64,000 bases of DNA from CAILZL01 sp049840395 (GCA_049840395.1 JASGLD010000008.1:293577-357576); one strand, 5' to 3'; counted from the stretch's first letter, positions 27,193-36,687 are shown. Notes: generated from the letters alone by a model not told the origin. Made by a program: numbers and translations.

Positions 27193-27711
27193 CTAAGCGT
27201 CCGTATACTCAGCCTCATGCTTTAGCAGCTTCTTGGGCAACATGATGCCATCGCGGCGAGCAATCGCAAACATCGCTCGCTGAGAAAAACCTCCGTGGAT
27301 TTTTCCTTGACCGTCGCGAATTTGCCAATCTTCTATATCTTCAACACTACAGCGGTATAGGCGATCAAGTTGACCAGAATGCGTGACCGGCGGGGTAACA
27401 AGGCGAACGCTGAGTTCTGAGCTGCCAAGGATTTCGAGAACCTCAGCCCATAGGTGCTCCACTTGATTCGAGTTGCTGACGAAGTGGAGCTTTACATGTG
27501 CATTTTGGCGCGGCTCGCGAGCGAGCAAGAGAAACTGGTCGATTGAACTCTTCGCCTTGGCTAGAGCATCGACCATCAAGGGATCGTCAGGAGAGGTCTG
27601 CAACGGAGGAATTTCCGGGCGCGGCGAGCGCCATCGCATGAAGAGCCAGACACCAAGGCCACACGCGATGCCGATAACTATGCCTGGATCAATCCGCATA
27701 AAAACGCCCAC
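27193..27711 (-). CDS. Membrane-anchored DUF2314 protein
   Basis: 172 residues: an N-terminal membrane segment (about 9-25), a linker, then a DUF2314-like domain with DDPLMVDALAKAKSSIDQF, HVKLHFVSNSNQVEHLWAEVLEI and YRCSVEDIEDWQIRDGQGKIHGGFSQRAMF. Function is unknown. It stands alone, convergent with DUF1428. Confidence 0.72.
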   Translation of the reverse strand: MGVFMRIDPGIVIGIACGLGVWLFMRWRSPRPEIPPLQTSPDDPLMVDALAKAKSSIDQFLLLAREPRQNAHVKLHFVSNSNQVEHLWAEVLEILGSSELSVRLVTPPVTHSGQLDRLYRCSVEDIEDWQIRDGQGKIHGGFSQRAMFAIARRDGIMLPKKLLKHEAEYTDA

Positions 27712-27733
27712 TAGAAGTTGAACCGCTCAGCAC

Positions 27734-27785
27734 GTAGGGTGGGTGCCGCACCCACCAGCAATGCCGGGTGCGGCACCCGGCCTAC
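27734..27785. repeat. Dispersed GC-rich double hairpin
   Basis: GTAGGGTGGGTGCCGCACCCACC and GCCGGGTGCGGCACCCGGCC form two adjacent hairpins, and the outer GTAGG/CCTAC ends pair as well. It lies just after the stop of the SDR gene and may serve as its terminator. Confidence 0.65.
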
Positions 27786-27796
27786 ATGGAAAGATT

Positions 27797-28588
27797 TCAA
27801 AAAGCACTCTTCACCACACCACCATCAACACGCAAAGCCGCACCCGTGGTCGCGGACGCAAGTGGACTGGCAATGTAAGTTACCAGCGAGGCTACTTCAT
27901 CAGGCGTGGCGAATCGCTTGATCAACGAAGTCGGACGAACCTTCTCAAAGAACTCCTTCTCGAATTCGTCGAAGGATTTGTTCTCCGCCTTGGCCAAGGC
28001 ATCGATAAAGTCACCCACACCACGCGATTTGGTTGGCCCCGGAAGAATGCTATTGACGGTAATACCGGTGCCGGCAACAGCTTCGGCCAGGCCGCGCGAG
28101 ACGGCGAGTTGGGCGGTTTTACTCATTCCGTAGTGAATCATTTCCGAGGGGATCTGCACGCCGCTCTCGCTGGAAATGAAAATGATGCGTCCCCAGTTCT
28201 TGCGTCGCATGGCCGGCAGATAAAGTCGAGCGAGACGCACGCCGCTCAGTACATTCACTTCGAAGAACCGGACCCAGTCGGCGTCCGGAATCTCTTCGAA
28301 TGTCTTGGGCTCGAAAATTCCCAGATTGTTAATCAGGATGTCGACGTCCGGGTATTGCTTGACCAAGGCCTCAGCGGCATCCGCTGTGCTGAGATCGCCT
28401 GCGAAACCGTAGGCTTGTTTGCCTGACTCAGATTTGATCTGGGCGATAGCGCTATCGACAGACGCCTGTGAACGACCATTAAGAATGACTCGCGCGCCTT
28501 CAGCCGCCAGCGCCGAAGCAATGGCATAACCGATGCCCGCCGTGCTGCCCGAGATAAGCGCGAGCTTGCCCGTCAATTTCAGGTCCAT
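27797..28588 (-). CDS. Short-chain dehydrogenase/reductase
   Basis: 263 residues from ATG at 28588 (GGAGTAAAGG upstream); the longer ORF start is unlikely. Classical SDR motifs: nucleotide binding SGSTAGIGYAIA (TGxxxGxG type), NNLG, the Ser in ISSESG, and YGMSK (YxxxK catalytic pair). NAD(P)H-dependent oxidoreductase of unknown substrate. No sigma-54 promoter found; it lies after the sulfatase operon on the same strand. Confidence 0.92.
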   Translation of the reverse strand: MDLKLTGKLALISGSTAGIGYAIASALAAEGARVILNGRSQASVDSAIAQIKSESGKQAYGFAGDLSTADAAEALVKQYPDVDILINNLGIFEPKTFEEIPDADWVRFFEVNVLSGVRLARLYLPAMRRKNWGRIIFISSESGVQIPSEMIHYGMSKTAQLAVSRGLAEAVAGTGITVNSILPGPTKSRGVGDFIDALAKAENKSFDEFEKEFFEKVRPTSLIKRFATPDEVASLVTYIASPLASATTGAALRVDGGVVKSAF

Positions 28589-28718
28589 ACCTTTACTCCG
28601 AACTAAACGTGATGATCGGCAATCGAGTGCAGTGAAGCCTAACAGATCATCAGCGTACGCCAATCCAGTAGATGGTTGCCACCCACTCGCTCGCTGGCGT
28701 GAGAACCTGATCAACCCA

Positions 28719-29036
28719 TCACAGCGACAGAATCCACTCGATCACTGCTTTGAGATTGTCGTCGGAAACCCTCTCTTCCGAATTGGCGGCCATGGGAATG
28801 TCGCCCCACTCGCCCTCACCGCCTTCGCGTACCTTCTGCAACAGAATCGGTACGATGTCATTGCGACCTCGATAACGAGTGGCCACTTCCTTGAAGGTTG
28901 GGCCAATGAGTTTCTGATCTACGCGGTGACAGGATAGACAGCCGCTTTTTTCCATTAGCGCTTCGCTGGCCTGGGCAGTGTGTGCGGCCATGGAAGCCAT
29001 CAACGGCAGCAGAACAACGATCCTGGGATTAGACAT
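28719..29036 (-). CDS. Periplasmic class I cytochrome c (c551/c552-like)
   Basis: 105 residues with a signal peptide ending at AQASEA. One heme site CLSCH (about residues 33-37), IGPTFKEVATRYRG, and the Met-ligand region WGDIPMAAN fit small class I cytochromes. It is the last gene of the sulfatase operon (91 bp after the previous stop). It would move electrons in the periplasm; partner unknown. Confidence 0.88.
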   Translation of the reverse strand: MSNPRIVVLLPLMASMAAHTAQASEALMEKSGCLSCHRVDQKLIGPTFKEVATRYRGRNDIVPILLQKVREGGEGEWGDIPMAANSEERVSDDNLKAVIEWILSL

Positions 29037-29127
29037 TTCAGTTCATGTGCAGCGAGATATCGTAATAAGAAGGGCGGATTACGCTGAAGACAGCCAAACC
29101 CGCCCCTGCAATCGAACCAACAGCTCG

Positions 29128-29613
29128 TTACTTGGCGCGGAATTGGTCGTGGCAACCCTTGCAATCGTTGGCCACGGTAGTAGCGGCCGCTTTGAAAGCA
29201 TCGGCGTTGTTCTTGTCCTTGCGCAGCTGCGCCACCAAGGCATTGGAATGATCGACGAACTCTTGCAGGCGCTTATCGAAGGCGGCGCGGTCTTCCCAGA
29301 TCTCCGGCTTGGCCTTGGTATTGCCGGTCTTGGAGACCTCTGGATAAACCTCCTGCGAATAGCTGGCCAGCAACGCCACGCGCTCAGCGCGCTTAAGCGC
29401 ATCGGCGGCATCGAATTGCGTCTTGCCCTGCAACACGCCACCTAAAGGACTGAAGCTATTACCGATCAAGGTATACACCGCTTTGCGCGCAGCGATAGCT
29501 TGACTGGCCTGCACGGCGCTTTGATCGCCGGGCGGTGTCTGCGCGACAGCAGGCACCGCCAAGCTGCCGCTTAGCAAACCCAGCGCAATGGTTTTGGAAA
29601 ATCGCGAACTCAT
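29128..29613 (-). CDS. Cytochrome c'/c556-like protein
   Basis: 161 residues with a signal peptide ending at AVAQT. The rest is a helical bundle with the single heme motif CKGCH near the end (about 151-155), as in cytochrome c'. No Met is left after the signal peptide. It lies 85 bp after the sulfatase stop on the same strand and before a class I cytochrome. The family binds gases or carries electrons. Confidence 0.88.
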   Translation of the reverse strand: MSSRFSKTIALGLLSGSLAVPAVAQTPPGDQSAVQASQAIAARKAVYTLIGNSFSPLGGVLQGKTQFDAADALKRAERVALLASYSQEVYPEVSKTGNTKAKPEIWEDRAAFDKRLQEFVDHSNALVAQLRKDKNNADAFKAAATTVANDCKGCHDQFRAK

Positions 29614-29698
29614 CTGTACTCCTTATCTCTGGATGGATTGGGTTGGTGATAAATCAGGTTTTGGAAATCAGTAGTTGGCTGCAGATGGATTAGCAGGC

Positions 29699-31075
29699 TC
29701 AACCCACACCGACATTGCCGGTCTCGGTGTAGGGCAATACGTCCGCTTCCCACTTCGCATAGCTTTGTTTGAGTCGCACCAGATCCTGCGGACGCAGTTC
29801 GGCAAGATTGGCGCGCTCCCGTGGATCGGCCAATACATCGAATAGGTAATCGGTGTTGCCGATGCGCAGATACTTGAGATTGGCGTCGCGCAGCGCTGCC
29901 TGACCACCCTGGCCTTTCATACGCCACGCCAATTGACGTGATTGCAAGGACTGCTTGCCGGTGAGTATCGGTAGCAGATCGATGCCATCCAATGGATAGC
30001 TGGCATGCGGTGCGGTACCGGTGGCACTCAAGAAAGTAGCGGTCCAGTCCATGGTGATGGCTACTTGCTCGCTGACCTGATTGCGCGGCAACACACCCGG
30101 CCAGCGCGCAATAGCCGGTACGCGTACACCACCTTCCCATAGATCGCCTTTCTGTCCGGAGAATGGCCATAGATACGAGAAACGTTCGCCGCCGTTATCG
30201 CTGCCGAACACGACTAGCGTGTTGTCATCCAGACCACTGCGTTCCAACTGAGCCAGCACGCGACCAATGCCGGCATCCAGCCTGGTCACCATCTCGGCAT
30301 AGGTCAGCAATGAACCGCCATCGCGATGTTGCAACGACTTCAGCGCCTTGCTGGCAGCCTCATCCTCCGGCCCTTCCCAGGGCCAGTGCGGCGCGGTGTA
30401 GAACAGACTGAGATAGAACGGCGATTTGTCGTTTGCTCGCTGACGCAGATAACCCACGGCGCGTTCGGTGATCAGATCGGTGAGATAACCGACGCGCTCT
30501 ACCGGCACTTCGTCTTCGAATAGATCGGGCTCGCCCGAAGTATCCTTGTGCGTGAAGTAATCGACCCCACCGCTCATGATGCCGAAGAATTCTTGGTAGC
30601 CGCTTTTCAACGGGCTGTACTTCGGCAAGTAACCCAGATGCCACTTGCCGATCAGTGCGGTGCGATAACCATTGCCCTGCAACAGCGACGCAATGGTGGG
30701 ATGTTCCGGCGGCAAGCCCACGCGCGTGCCGATGGTCTTGCTGGCCGCCAAGGGCTCTTCCAAACCCACCGGCAGACGTTGCTGATAGCGACCGGTGGTG
30801 AAGGCCACGCGTGTGGGCGTGCACACCGACGAGTTGCTATACGCCTGCGTCAACCGCACGCCTTGCTTGGCCAGCTTATTGATATTGGGCGTTTCGTATT
30901 CACGTCGACCGTAGCAACTCAAGTCACCGTAGCCCATGTCGTCGGCCAGGATGAAGATGACATTGGGTTTGCGCGCCGCGGCTGCCTGCAGATCCAGAGA
31001 ACCGGCAATGGCGCCGGCCACCGATAGCGATGCGGCAGACTTGATGAATCGACGTCGACTGAAATCCTTGCTCAC
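29699..31075 (-). CDS. Cys-type sulfatase, Tat-exported
   Basis: 458 residues. A Tat signal (SRRRFIKSAA, 6-15) is followed by KPNVIFILADDMGYGD with metal-binding DD at 45-46. The formylglycine motif is CTPTR (85-89) within SVCTPTRVAFTTGRYQQR, the classical Cys-type sulfatase signature, and KWHLG follows. FGSDNGGE supplies later metal ligands. It releases sulfate from an organic sulfate ester in the periplasm and needs a formylglycine-generating enzyme, which is not in the window. It heads a sigma-54 operon with two cytochromes and shares its control region with the divergent TBDR. Confidence 0.94.
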   Translation of the reverse strand: MSKDFSRRRFIKSAASLSVAGAIAGSLDLQAAAARKPNVIFILADDMGYGDLSCYGRREYETPNINKLAKQGVRLTQAYSNSSVCTPTRVAFTTGRYQQRLPVGLEEPLAASKTIGTRVGLPPEHPTIASLLQGNGYRTALIGKWHLGYLPKYSPLKSGYQEFFGIMSGGVDYFTHKDTSGEPDLFEDEVPVERVGYLTDLITERAVGYLRQRANDKSPFYLSLFYTAPHWPWEGPEDEAASKALKSLQHRDGGSLLTYAEMVTRLDAGIGRVLAQLERSGLDDNTLVVFGSDNGGERFSYLWPFSGQKGDLWEGGVRVPAIARWPGVLPRNQVSEQVAITMDWTATFLSATGTAPHASYPLDGIDLLPILTGKQSLQSRQLAWRMKGQGGQAALRDANLKYLRIGNTDYLFDVLADPRERANLAELRPQDLVRLKQSYAKWEADVLPYTETGNVGVG

Positions 31076-31142
31076 GTTATCTCTTTAGCTGCTCATCACG
31101 AGCGCTACCACATCGTTGCGGCAATGCCGGATGCCTGCATTT

Positions 31143-31158
31143 AGCAAGTCCTGTGCCA
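31143..31158 (-). promoter_or_regulatory. Sigma-54 promoter of the sulfatase operon
   Basis: The minus strand reads TGGCACAGGACTTGCT, 67 bp before the start codon. The activator cluster at 31310-31367 lies 151-209 bp upstream. Confidence 0.87.
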
Positions 31159-31309
31159 CTGGCATTTTTCCGCAATATTGGCTGTTTGAGGTGAATATTG
31201 GCCCACGACGCTGCGGCATCGGCAACAGCTGGGGTCATGAGTTGCTGCTTGAGCGTCATCCACCCGGCTTGCTGCGTCAACGCTGATGACAATCCATAAC
31301 GCGCCACAC

Positions 31310-31367
31310 TGCTGTACGGACAACACTCAACTGTTTGCATATCAACAGCATTGTTGCCAAAGCAACA
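31310..31367. promoter_or_regulatory. Three tandem activator palindromes shared by divergent promoters
   Basis: TGCTGT-ACGG-ACAACA (31310-31325), TGTTTG-CATA-TCAACA (31332-31347) and TGTTGC-CAAA-GCAACA (31352-31367) lie 22 and 20 bp apart, about two helical turns. They stand between the sulfatase promoter on the minus strand and the TBDR promoter on the plus strand. Confidence 0.75.
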
Positions 31368-31420
31368 GCTCGACACTTGCCGCAATGACTCAACTCCTTG
31401 ATCTACAAGCATCGGCGCGC

Positions 31421-31436
31421 TGGCATAGGTATTGCT
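31421..31436 (+). promoter_or_regulatory. Sigma-54 promoter of TBDR 31484-34039
   Basis: The plus strand reads TGGCATAGGTATTGCT, 47 bp before the start codon and 53 bp after the nearest activator palindrome. Confidence 0.86.
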
Positions 31437-31483
31437 ACTAGTGATTACTCATTCAATTGGTTGCCGCGGAGCTTCGTTAGATC

Positions 31484-34039
31484 ATGCCTCGAATTTCACA
31501 TGCCGCTTTGTTCGCAGTCATAGGATCGACTGCGTTTACACATACTTATGCGCAGGAAGCTAGTCGTCCGGCCGAAGACACCGATCTGGCCAAAGTGGTG
31601 GTGCTGGGTACAGCACGTCAGGACACCACCACACTGACCAGCACTGCGCCCATTGATGTGATCACACCGGCACAGCTGCAAGAGACCGGCGCAGTCACGC
31701 TGAATCAAGCCTTATCGAAGTTACAACCTTCGTTCAACTTCCCGCAGGGACAGAACGCAGTGAAGGGCCAGGGCGTGCGTGCTGCTTCATTGCGTGGCGT
31801 GGGTCCGGCTTACACCTTGATCCTGGTGAACGGCAAACGTCGCAATGTCTCGGCACAATTGTCGGGCACCGATCCCTGGCCCGCAGCACAGGTGGTCGAT
31901 ATCAATGTGATTCCAGTCAGCGCCGTAGCGCGTGTGGAAGTGTTGCGCGATGGCGCGGCCGCTCAATACGGTTCGGATGCCATTGCCGGCGTGGTGAATA
32001 TCGTGTTGAAGGACGATGACTCGGCGGGTGAAGTCGCAGCGCATGTGGGCGGCTATACCGATGGTGGCGGCTTTACGCATTCGGTTGCCGGCTCCCAAGG
32101 TTTCAAACTCGGTGAAGGTTTCTTGAATCTCAGCGCCGATCGTTTGAAGAACGACAATGTGGATCGCAGCGAAGCCGACTGGCGTCAGCTGTTCCCCAAT
32201 GGCGATGCCCGCAACAGCACTTACGACAAGCAGTACGGTCAGTGGGGCCAATCGGCACGCGATAACTGGAGCGTGCTGGCTAACAGCGGCTTCAAGTTCA
32301 ATGAAAACCTCAGTACCTATGGCTGGCTCAACTATGCACGCAAGGCCGGCACCAACTATGTGAATCCGGAACGCGTCGCCAAGGCCATCACCACCAACAC
32401 CACGGTGACCGACGGCACCAAGATTTCCGAGAATGCCGTGCTGCCGATTTATAACGGCGTGTATCAACCCTACATGACCTATGTCGCCAAGGACTTCGCA
32501 GGTGTTGGTGGGTTGAAGTTCGGCAATGCGGTACTGGGCGATCTGGATGTGTCGTTGTCCTATGGTGAGAACGAAACCAGCCGTCACACCTATAACACTG
32601 TGAATCCCAGTTGGGGCCCCAGCAGCGCCACCGATTTCTATCTAGGCTCGTGGCGTAGCAAGAGCACCACGCTGGCCGCCGATTACAAGAAGGAACTGAC
32701 GGCAAAGTGGGTGCTCTCGGCAGGTGGCTTGTATCGTCACGAATACTGGGGCACTGCCGATCTCGGTGACGCCCAAGGCTACACCAGCGGTCCCCTCGGA
32801 GGTCAGACCATCGCTTCGCTGTATGGCACCGGCGGCATCTACAGTGCTTATGCATCGCAGTTCCCTGGCATTAATATCTCTACCGACACGACTTCACGCG
32901 TACCGGCCACAGGTTCATCCACTGCAGGCATTCGTGCGGAAGATGCCGGCTCGGTGACACGCGATGTGGGCGGCGGTTATGTGGGCGTCGATGCAGCACT
33001 GACCAGCAAATTGGATGTGGGCCTGACCGGTCGCTATGAAAACTATTCCGACTTCGGCAGCACCAGCAACTATCGTGCAACGGCGCGCTATGAATTCGTA
33101 CCGGCCTTTGCATTGCGCGGCACGCTCAGCAGCGGCTTCCATGCCCCCAGTCTGGCGCAGCTCGGCAATCAATCCAGCGGCTACACCAGCAACTGGAGCA
33201 ACAGCGGCACCGCCGTGCTGACGGCCGGCAAGACCCGTCAGTTCCGCTCTGCCGATCCTGTGGCTGCCGCCTTCGGCGCCAAGCCATTGGAACCCGAGAA
33301 GTCGACCACGATCTCGCTGGGTACGGTGATTCGTCCGGACAAGACCAGCTCGATCACCATCGACGCCTATCGTCTGAACATCAAGGATGTGATCACTATC
33401 TCCGAAACGCTGCAGGGCACGACAGTGGTGAATGCGTTTAACGCTGCCGGCCTCAGCGGCTACACCCAGGCTTCTTACTACTTGAACGCCTGGGATGCCC
33501 GCACCGATGGCGTGGACATCGTGGCGCGCAAGCAGTTCAAGTTCAGCAACAGCACCCTGGATGTCAGTGCCGCGACCAGCTTTCTCAATACCGAGGTGAG
33601 CAATGTCAACAGCACAGTCAACGTGGGTGGCACGGCCATCGTTGCCATCGGTGACGCCAAGGTGCGCGATGCCGAAACCGGCACGCCGAAGAACAAGGTG
33701 ATCCTCAACGGTCGCTACGCCTTCGGTTCATGGGCTCTGGATGCCACTGCCACGCGTTACAGCAAGTATCGCTACAACGTCGGCAATGTGGCCGGTGTGG
33801 CCGCCGCCAACGGCAACGTCGATCAAGTGTTCTCGCCCGAAACCTACTTCGATCTCGGCGTGGGTTATCAAACCGACGGCGCCTGGCATTTCGATCTGGG
33901 CGTGCAGAACGTGTTCAACAAGTACCCGGACAAGTACGTGACCAACAACCGCGCCAGCGGCATCAATCCTTACTCGTTCATTGCACCCAATGGCGCGTCG
34001 GGACGCTTCATCCAAGGTGGCGTGACTTACAGCTTCTAA
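31484..34039 (+). CDS. TonB-dependent receptor divergent from the sulfatase, Met-poor
   Basis: 851 residues; signal peptide ends at TYAQE. Plug motifs: DLAKVVVLGTARQDTTTLTS, SLRGVGPAYTLILVNGKRR, VEVLRDGAAAQYGSDAIAGVVNIVL; barrel end FIQGGVTYSF. It belongs to a different TBDR subgroup (the VNGKRR/DGAAAQYGSDAIAG type) from the three receptors upstream. Only two Met and no Cys by eye. It shares its control region with the sulfatase, so uptake of the sulfatase substrate or product is a plausible role. An amidohydrolase gene follows. Confidence 0.92.
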   Translation: MPRISHAALFAVIGSTAFTHTYAQEASRPAEDTDLAKVVVLGTARQDTTTLTSTAPIDVITPAQLQETGAVTLNQALSKLQPSFNFPQGQNAVKGQGVRAASLRGVGPAYTLILVNGKRRNVSAQLSGTDPWPAAQVVDINVIPVSAVARVEVLRDGAAAQYGSDAIAGVVNIVLKDDDSAGEVAAHVGGYTDGGGFTHSVAGSQGFKLGEGFLNLSADRLKNDNVDRSEADWRQLFPNGDARNSTYDKQYGQWGQSARDNWSVLANSGFKFNENLSTYGWLNYARKAGTNYVNPERVAKAITTNTTVTDGTKISENAVLPIYNGVYQPYMTYVAKDFAGVGGLKFGNAVLGDLDVSLSYGENETSRHTYNTVNPSWGPSSATDFYLGSWRSKSTTLAADYKKELTAKWVLSAGGLYRHEYWGTADLGDAQGYTSGPLGGQTIASLYGTGGIYSAYASQFPGINISTDTTSRVPATGSSTAGIRAEDAGSVTRDVGGGYVGVDAALTSKLDVGLTGRYENYSDFGSTSNYRATARYEFVPAFALRGTLSSGFHAPSLAQLGNQSSGYTSNWSNSGTAVLTAGKTRQFRSADPVAAAFGAKPLEPEKSTTISLGTVIRPDKTSSITIDAYRLNIKDVITISETLQGTTVVNAFNAAGLSGYTQASYYLNAWDARTDGVDIVARKQFKFSNSTLDVSAATSFLNTEVSNVNSTVNVGGTAIVAIGDAKVRDAETGTPKNKVILNGRYAFGSWALDATATRYSKYRYNVGNVAGVAAANGNVDQVFSPETYFDLGVGYQTDGAWHFDLGVQNVFNKYPDKYVTNNRASGINPYSFIAPNGASGRFIQGGVTYSF

Positions 34040-34047
34040 AACTTCGG

Positions 34048-34072
34048 CCTGCCCCGGCTATGTCGGGGCAGG
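34048..34072 (+). terminator. Hairpin after the TBDR gene
   Basis: CCTGCCCCG and CGGGGCAGG form a 9-bp perfect stem with a 7-base loop, 9 bp after the stop. The T-tract is short. Confidence 0.65.
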
Positions 34073-34090
34073 ATTCATATTCGCTTGATC

Positions 34091-34161
34091 CGTCATACCC
34101 GCGAAGGCGGGTATCCAGTAGTTAATCATTCAACTGGATGCCCGCCTTCGCGGGCATGACG
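34091..34161. repeat. Dispersed inverted repeat (CGTCAT-CCCGCGAAGGCGGG-ATCCAGT type)
   Basis: Arms 34091-34119 and 34133-34161 are nearly perfect reverse complements, each with an internal CCCGC/GCGGG hairpin. This kind of intergenic repeat is common in proteobacteria. A degenerate relative lies at 38041-38120. Confidence 0.85.
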
Positions 34162-34222
34162 GAGTTGAGTACTCAAGCAAATCTTCCTATCACGGCATTT
34201 CTATAACGACGCACATACAATC

Positions 34223-35347
34223 ATGCTCAACCGTCGCACCTTTCTGCAAAACAGTTTGTTAGCCAGTGCCGCTCTGCCTCTAAGCAGCATGGCCGCCGAC
34301 AACGCCGCAGCACGCATCCTGGTGGACTGGCACAGCCACTATGTTTCGCAGGCCGAGATCAATTTCTTCACAAAGCGCAAACAAGCGCCGCGCATGGTGA
34401 TCGGCAAGGATGGCATCGCCAAATTGCAAAATGTCGACACGGTATCGGCCGCCGGCGGTGAACCGGGTGATTTCTCGCCATCGGATTTATCGGCACGTAT
34501 CCGTCATCTCGATCAGAACGGCATTGGTCGACAGTTGTTAACGCACACTGTGGCACTGGGCCTGGACGCCAGCTTGCCGGTCAGCGAGTTGCGCACCTTG
34601 TTCCGCGCCTTCAACGACGAACTGGCCGGTGTGATTCGTCGTTATCCGGATCGCTTCATCGGCGTGGCGGCATTGCCTACGGCCGATCCCGAATGGGCAG
34701 CGAATGAACTCAAGCGCGCGCATCGCGAATTGGGTTTGATCGGTGGCTCATTGCCGCTGAATGCCTTCGCATCGTTGGCCAGCGCGCAGACGCTGACGCC
34801 ATTATTCAAGACTGCGCAATCGTTAGGCAGTCATTTCTTTATTCATCGCGGCCCGGCCAATAAACAATTACCGGATCAACCCGCACTGGTGTTGCCAAAG
34901 GATACGCAAAGCGCACGCTGGAGCTTGATCAGCAACAGCCATCTCACTGCCGGTGGCATCACGCTGGGACTCACTGACTTTCTCGATCCCTATCCGGATG
35001 TCAGCGTGGAAATCATCATGCTCGCGGGATTCACACCCTACCTGCTAGATACCTGGATACAAACCGGTCTGGCCAGCGGCATCAAGGACCCATTGGCGCG
35101 TCTGCGCCGTCTTTATCTCGATCCCGGTCCGTATTCGCGTAATGGCGAATGGGTATCGCTGGCTGCCAACAAATTAGGCGCAGACCGCATCCTGTTCGGC
35201 ACCGACTATGGCGTGGGCGGCGGCAACCGTGGCGATGTGGCGCCCGGCATTGCCGCGCTCGACAAGGCATTGAACGCCGAGCAACGTCAGCTGATCTATG
35301 TGGATAACAGCCGTAGGCTGTTGCAGAGCAAGGGCATCAAGATCTGA
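34223..35347 (+). CDS. Amidohydrolase-2 family protein, exported
   Basis: 374 residues with a Tat-like start NRRTFLQNSLLASA. The metal-binding HxH is in VDWHSHY (about 36-42); later ligands are in FFIHRG and DRILFGTDYG. This is the pattern of amidohydrolase_2/ACMSD-like decarboxylases or hydrolases. Export is unusual for this family. It lies 183 bp after the TBDR on the same strand, behind a hairpin and a dispersed repeat, so co-transcription is uncertain. No Cys; about two Met after the signal. Confidence 0.85.
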   Translation: MLNRRTFLQNSLLASAALPLSSMAADNAAARILVDWHSHYVSQAEINFFTKRKQAPRMVIGKDGIAKLQNVDTVSAAGGEPGDFSPSDLSARIRHLDQNGIGRQLLTHTVALGLDASLPVSELRTLFRAFNDELAGVIRRYPDRFIGVAALPTADPEWAANELKRAHRELGLIGGSLPLNAFASLASAQTLTPLFKTAQSLGSHFFIHRGPANKQLPDQPALVLPKDTQSARWSLISNSHLTAGGITLGLTDFLDPYPDVSVEIIMLAGFTPYLLDTWIQTGLASGIKDPLARLRRLYLDPGPYSRNGEWVSLAANKLGADRILFGTDYGVGGGNRGDVAPGIAALDKALNAEQRQLIYVDNSRRLLQSKGIKI

Positions 35348-35500
35348 TAACTGTCATATAACTTTGATGCTGCAAGGACGATTCGTGAAAGGAAGTTCGA
35401 TAATGTGCCTAGCCACATATAGATCAGGGCGACGTTTGCTCTTCTAATGTTTATTGAAGAGTCAGCCGCTCACCAATACATCACCTGAGTGCCGTCATTC

Positions 35501-35701
35501 GCCCCCACCCTGCCCTCCCCCGCTCGCGGGGGAGGGTAAGAAGGAGATTGCATGATGAGTAACATCGTTTCGCTCTCTTTCATGCGCATGAAATTCACTC
35601 CGTTCACGCGCACGAAGAAAGTTAGGAAGAACGATCATGTTGGCAAACATCACCAACTCCATCCCCTCCCCCGTTCCACGGGGGAGGGTTAGGGTGGGGG
35701 G
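35501..35701. repeat. Head-to-head REP-like pair
   Basis: Arms 35501-35536 and 35662-35701 face each other between the convergent amidohydrolase and PDVAGHW-protein genes. The rest of the 35348-35724 gap holds nothing recognisable. Confidence 0.8.
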
Positions 35702-35724
35702 CACTTAGACGCCCCACCACTTCA

Positions 35725-36687
35725 CTACTTGCCTACCGACACACCACCAAAGCCGCCATTGTTCTCGGCGCAGATACGTTCTTCACGCTCGATGATCACA
35801 CCCTTGCCATCATGCTTGGCTTCGCGCGCTTCGTAGTGCCAACCATTGGGCTCATCCTTCTCGGTCCAGCGTGCCGCTGGAATGGTGACGGTGAAAGGTC
35901 GCGTGTACACGGTGGGATCGGTGATCAGCACTTCATAGTTATAACGCTTGCCGTCGTTGGCGAAGATATACCGTTCCTGAAAGTGCGCATTCTCGCTGGC
36001 GAATTCGCCGGTGCGACCAAACAAGGCCTTGCCATTGGTGTTGGTAACATCCACCACCAAGGTGTTGCCTTCCCAATGACCGCGCGAATCGCCATTCCAC
36101 AGCTTGATGTTCTGCGACAGATGCGGCTTGTTATCGAGATGAATGATGCGTGTGCCCGAATTGAAGAAGAACACCACATAGCCCGGATACTGCGCGATCT
36201 CATAACCATGCCAGTAGAACGACTTCGGGATACCACCCGGCGCGCAACGTGCCAGCGGTTCGATGTACTGCGGCGCGATTGGATTATTGAAGTGTTCCTG
36301 GAACTCTTTCACCTTGGCCGCCGCCCACGGCTGAAACGGCACCTGGCCATCGGTGGGATCGCTGACACGACTGGGCGCGCGATCTTCACGCTTGCTGGTG
36401 GAACGACCGGCGCGTTCGCCCGGCGTGCCGCCTTGTGGATCGGTGAAGTTGTTGTGATTGGCAATGGTATTGGACCAATGGCCGGCCACATCCGGCTGAC
36501 CATCGGCCAGATGCTTGCCTGTCCACTTACCCGAAGCGATTTTGGGGAAACTGGTTTCGCGCGAAATACCGCCACCGCCGCCACCATTGTTGGCTTGTTG
36601 GGCAGAGGCGATAGACGCAGTCAGTGCGCTTAAGGCCAGCGCTGCCGCCACCGAAGTCAGAAGAAGTTTTTTGTTCATGATATTCAT
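35725..36687 (-). CDS. Exported protein of unknown function (PDVAGHW type)
   Basis: 320 residues with a signal peptide ending at IASAQ. The mature start ASGKWTGKHLADGQPDVAGHWSN resembles the PNGKPDFSGIW start of the protein upstream. Both share ESR/DSRGxWEGxTLVVDxxN and a central CAPGGIPKSFYWHGYEIAQYPGYVVFFF block compared with CYTLGVPRGIYYPEPFQIFQ. The two are distant paralogues of a family often seen in Sphingomonas-like and acidobacterial genomes; no function is known to me. Two Cys, and no Met after the N-terminus. Last gene of the rhodanese operon. Confidence 0.8.
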   Translation of the reverse strand: MNIMNKKLLLTSVAAALALSALTASIASAQQANNGGGGGGISRETSFPKIASGKWTGKHLADGQPDVAGHWSNTIANHNNFTDPQGGTPGERAGRSTSKREDRAPSRVSDPTDGQVPFQPWAAAKVKEFQEHFNNPIAPQYIEPLARCAPGGIPKSFYWHGYEIAQYPGYVVFFFNSGTRIIHLDNKPHLSQNIKLWNGDSRGHWEGNTLVVDVTNTNGKALFGRTGEFASENAHFQERYIFANDGKRYNYEVLITDPTVYTRPFTVTIPAARWTEKDEPNGWHYEAREAKHDGKGVIIEREERICAENNGGFGGVSVGK

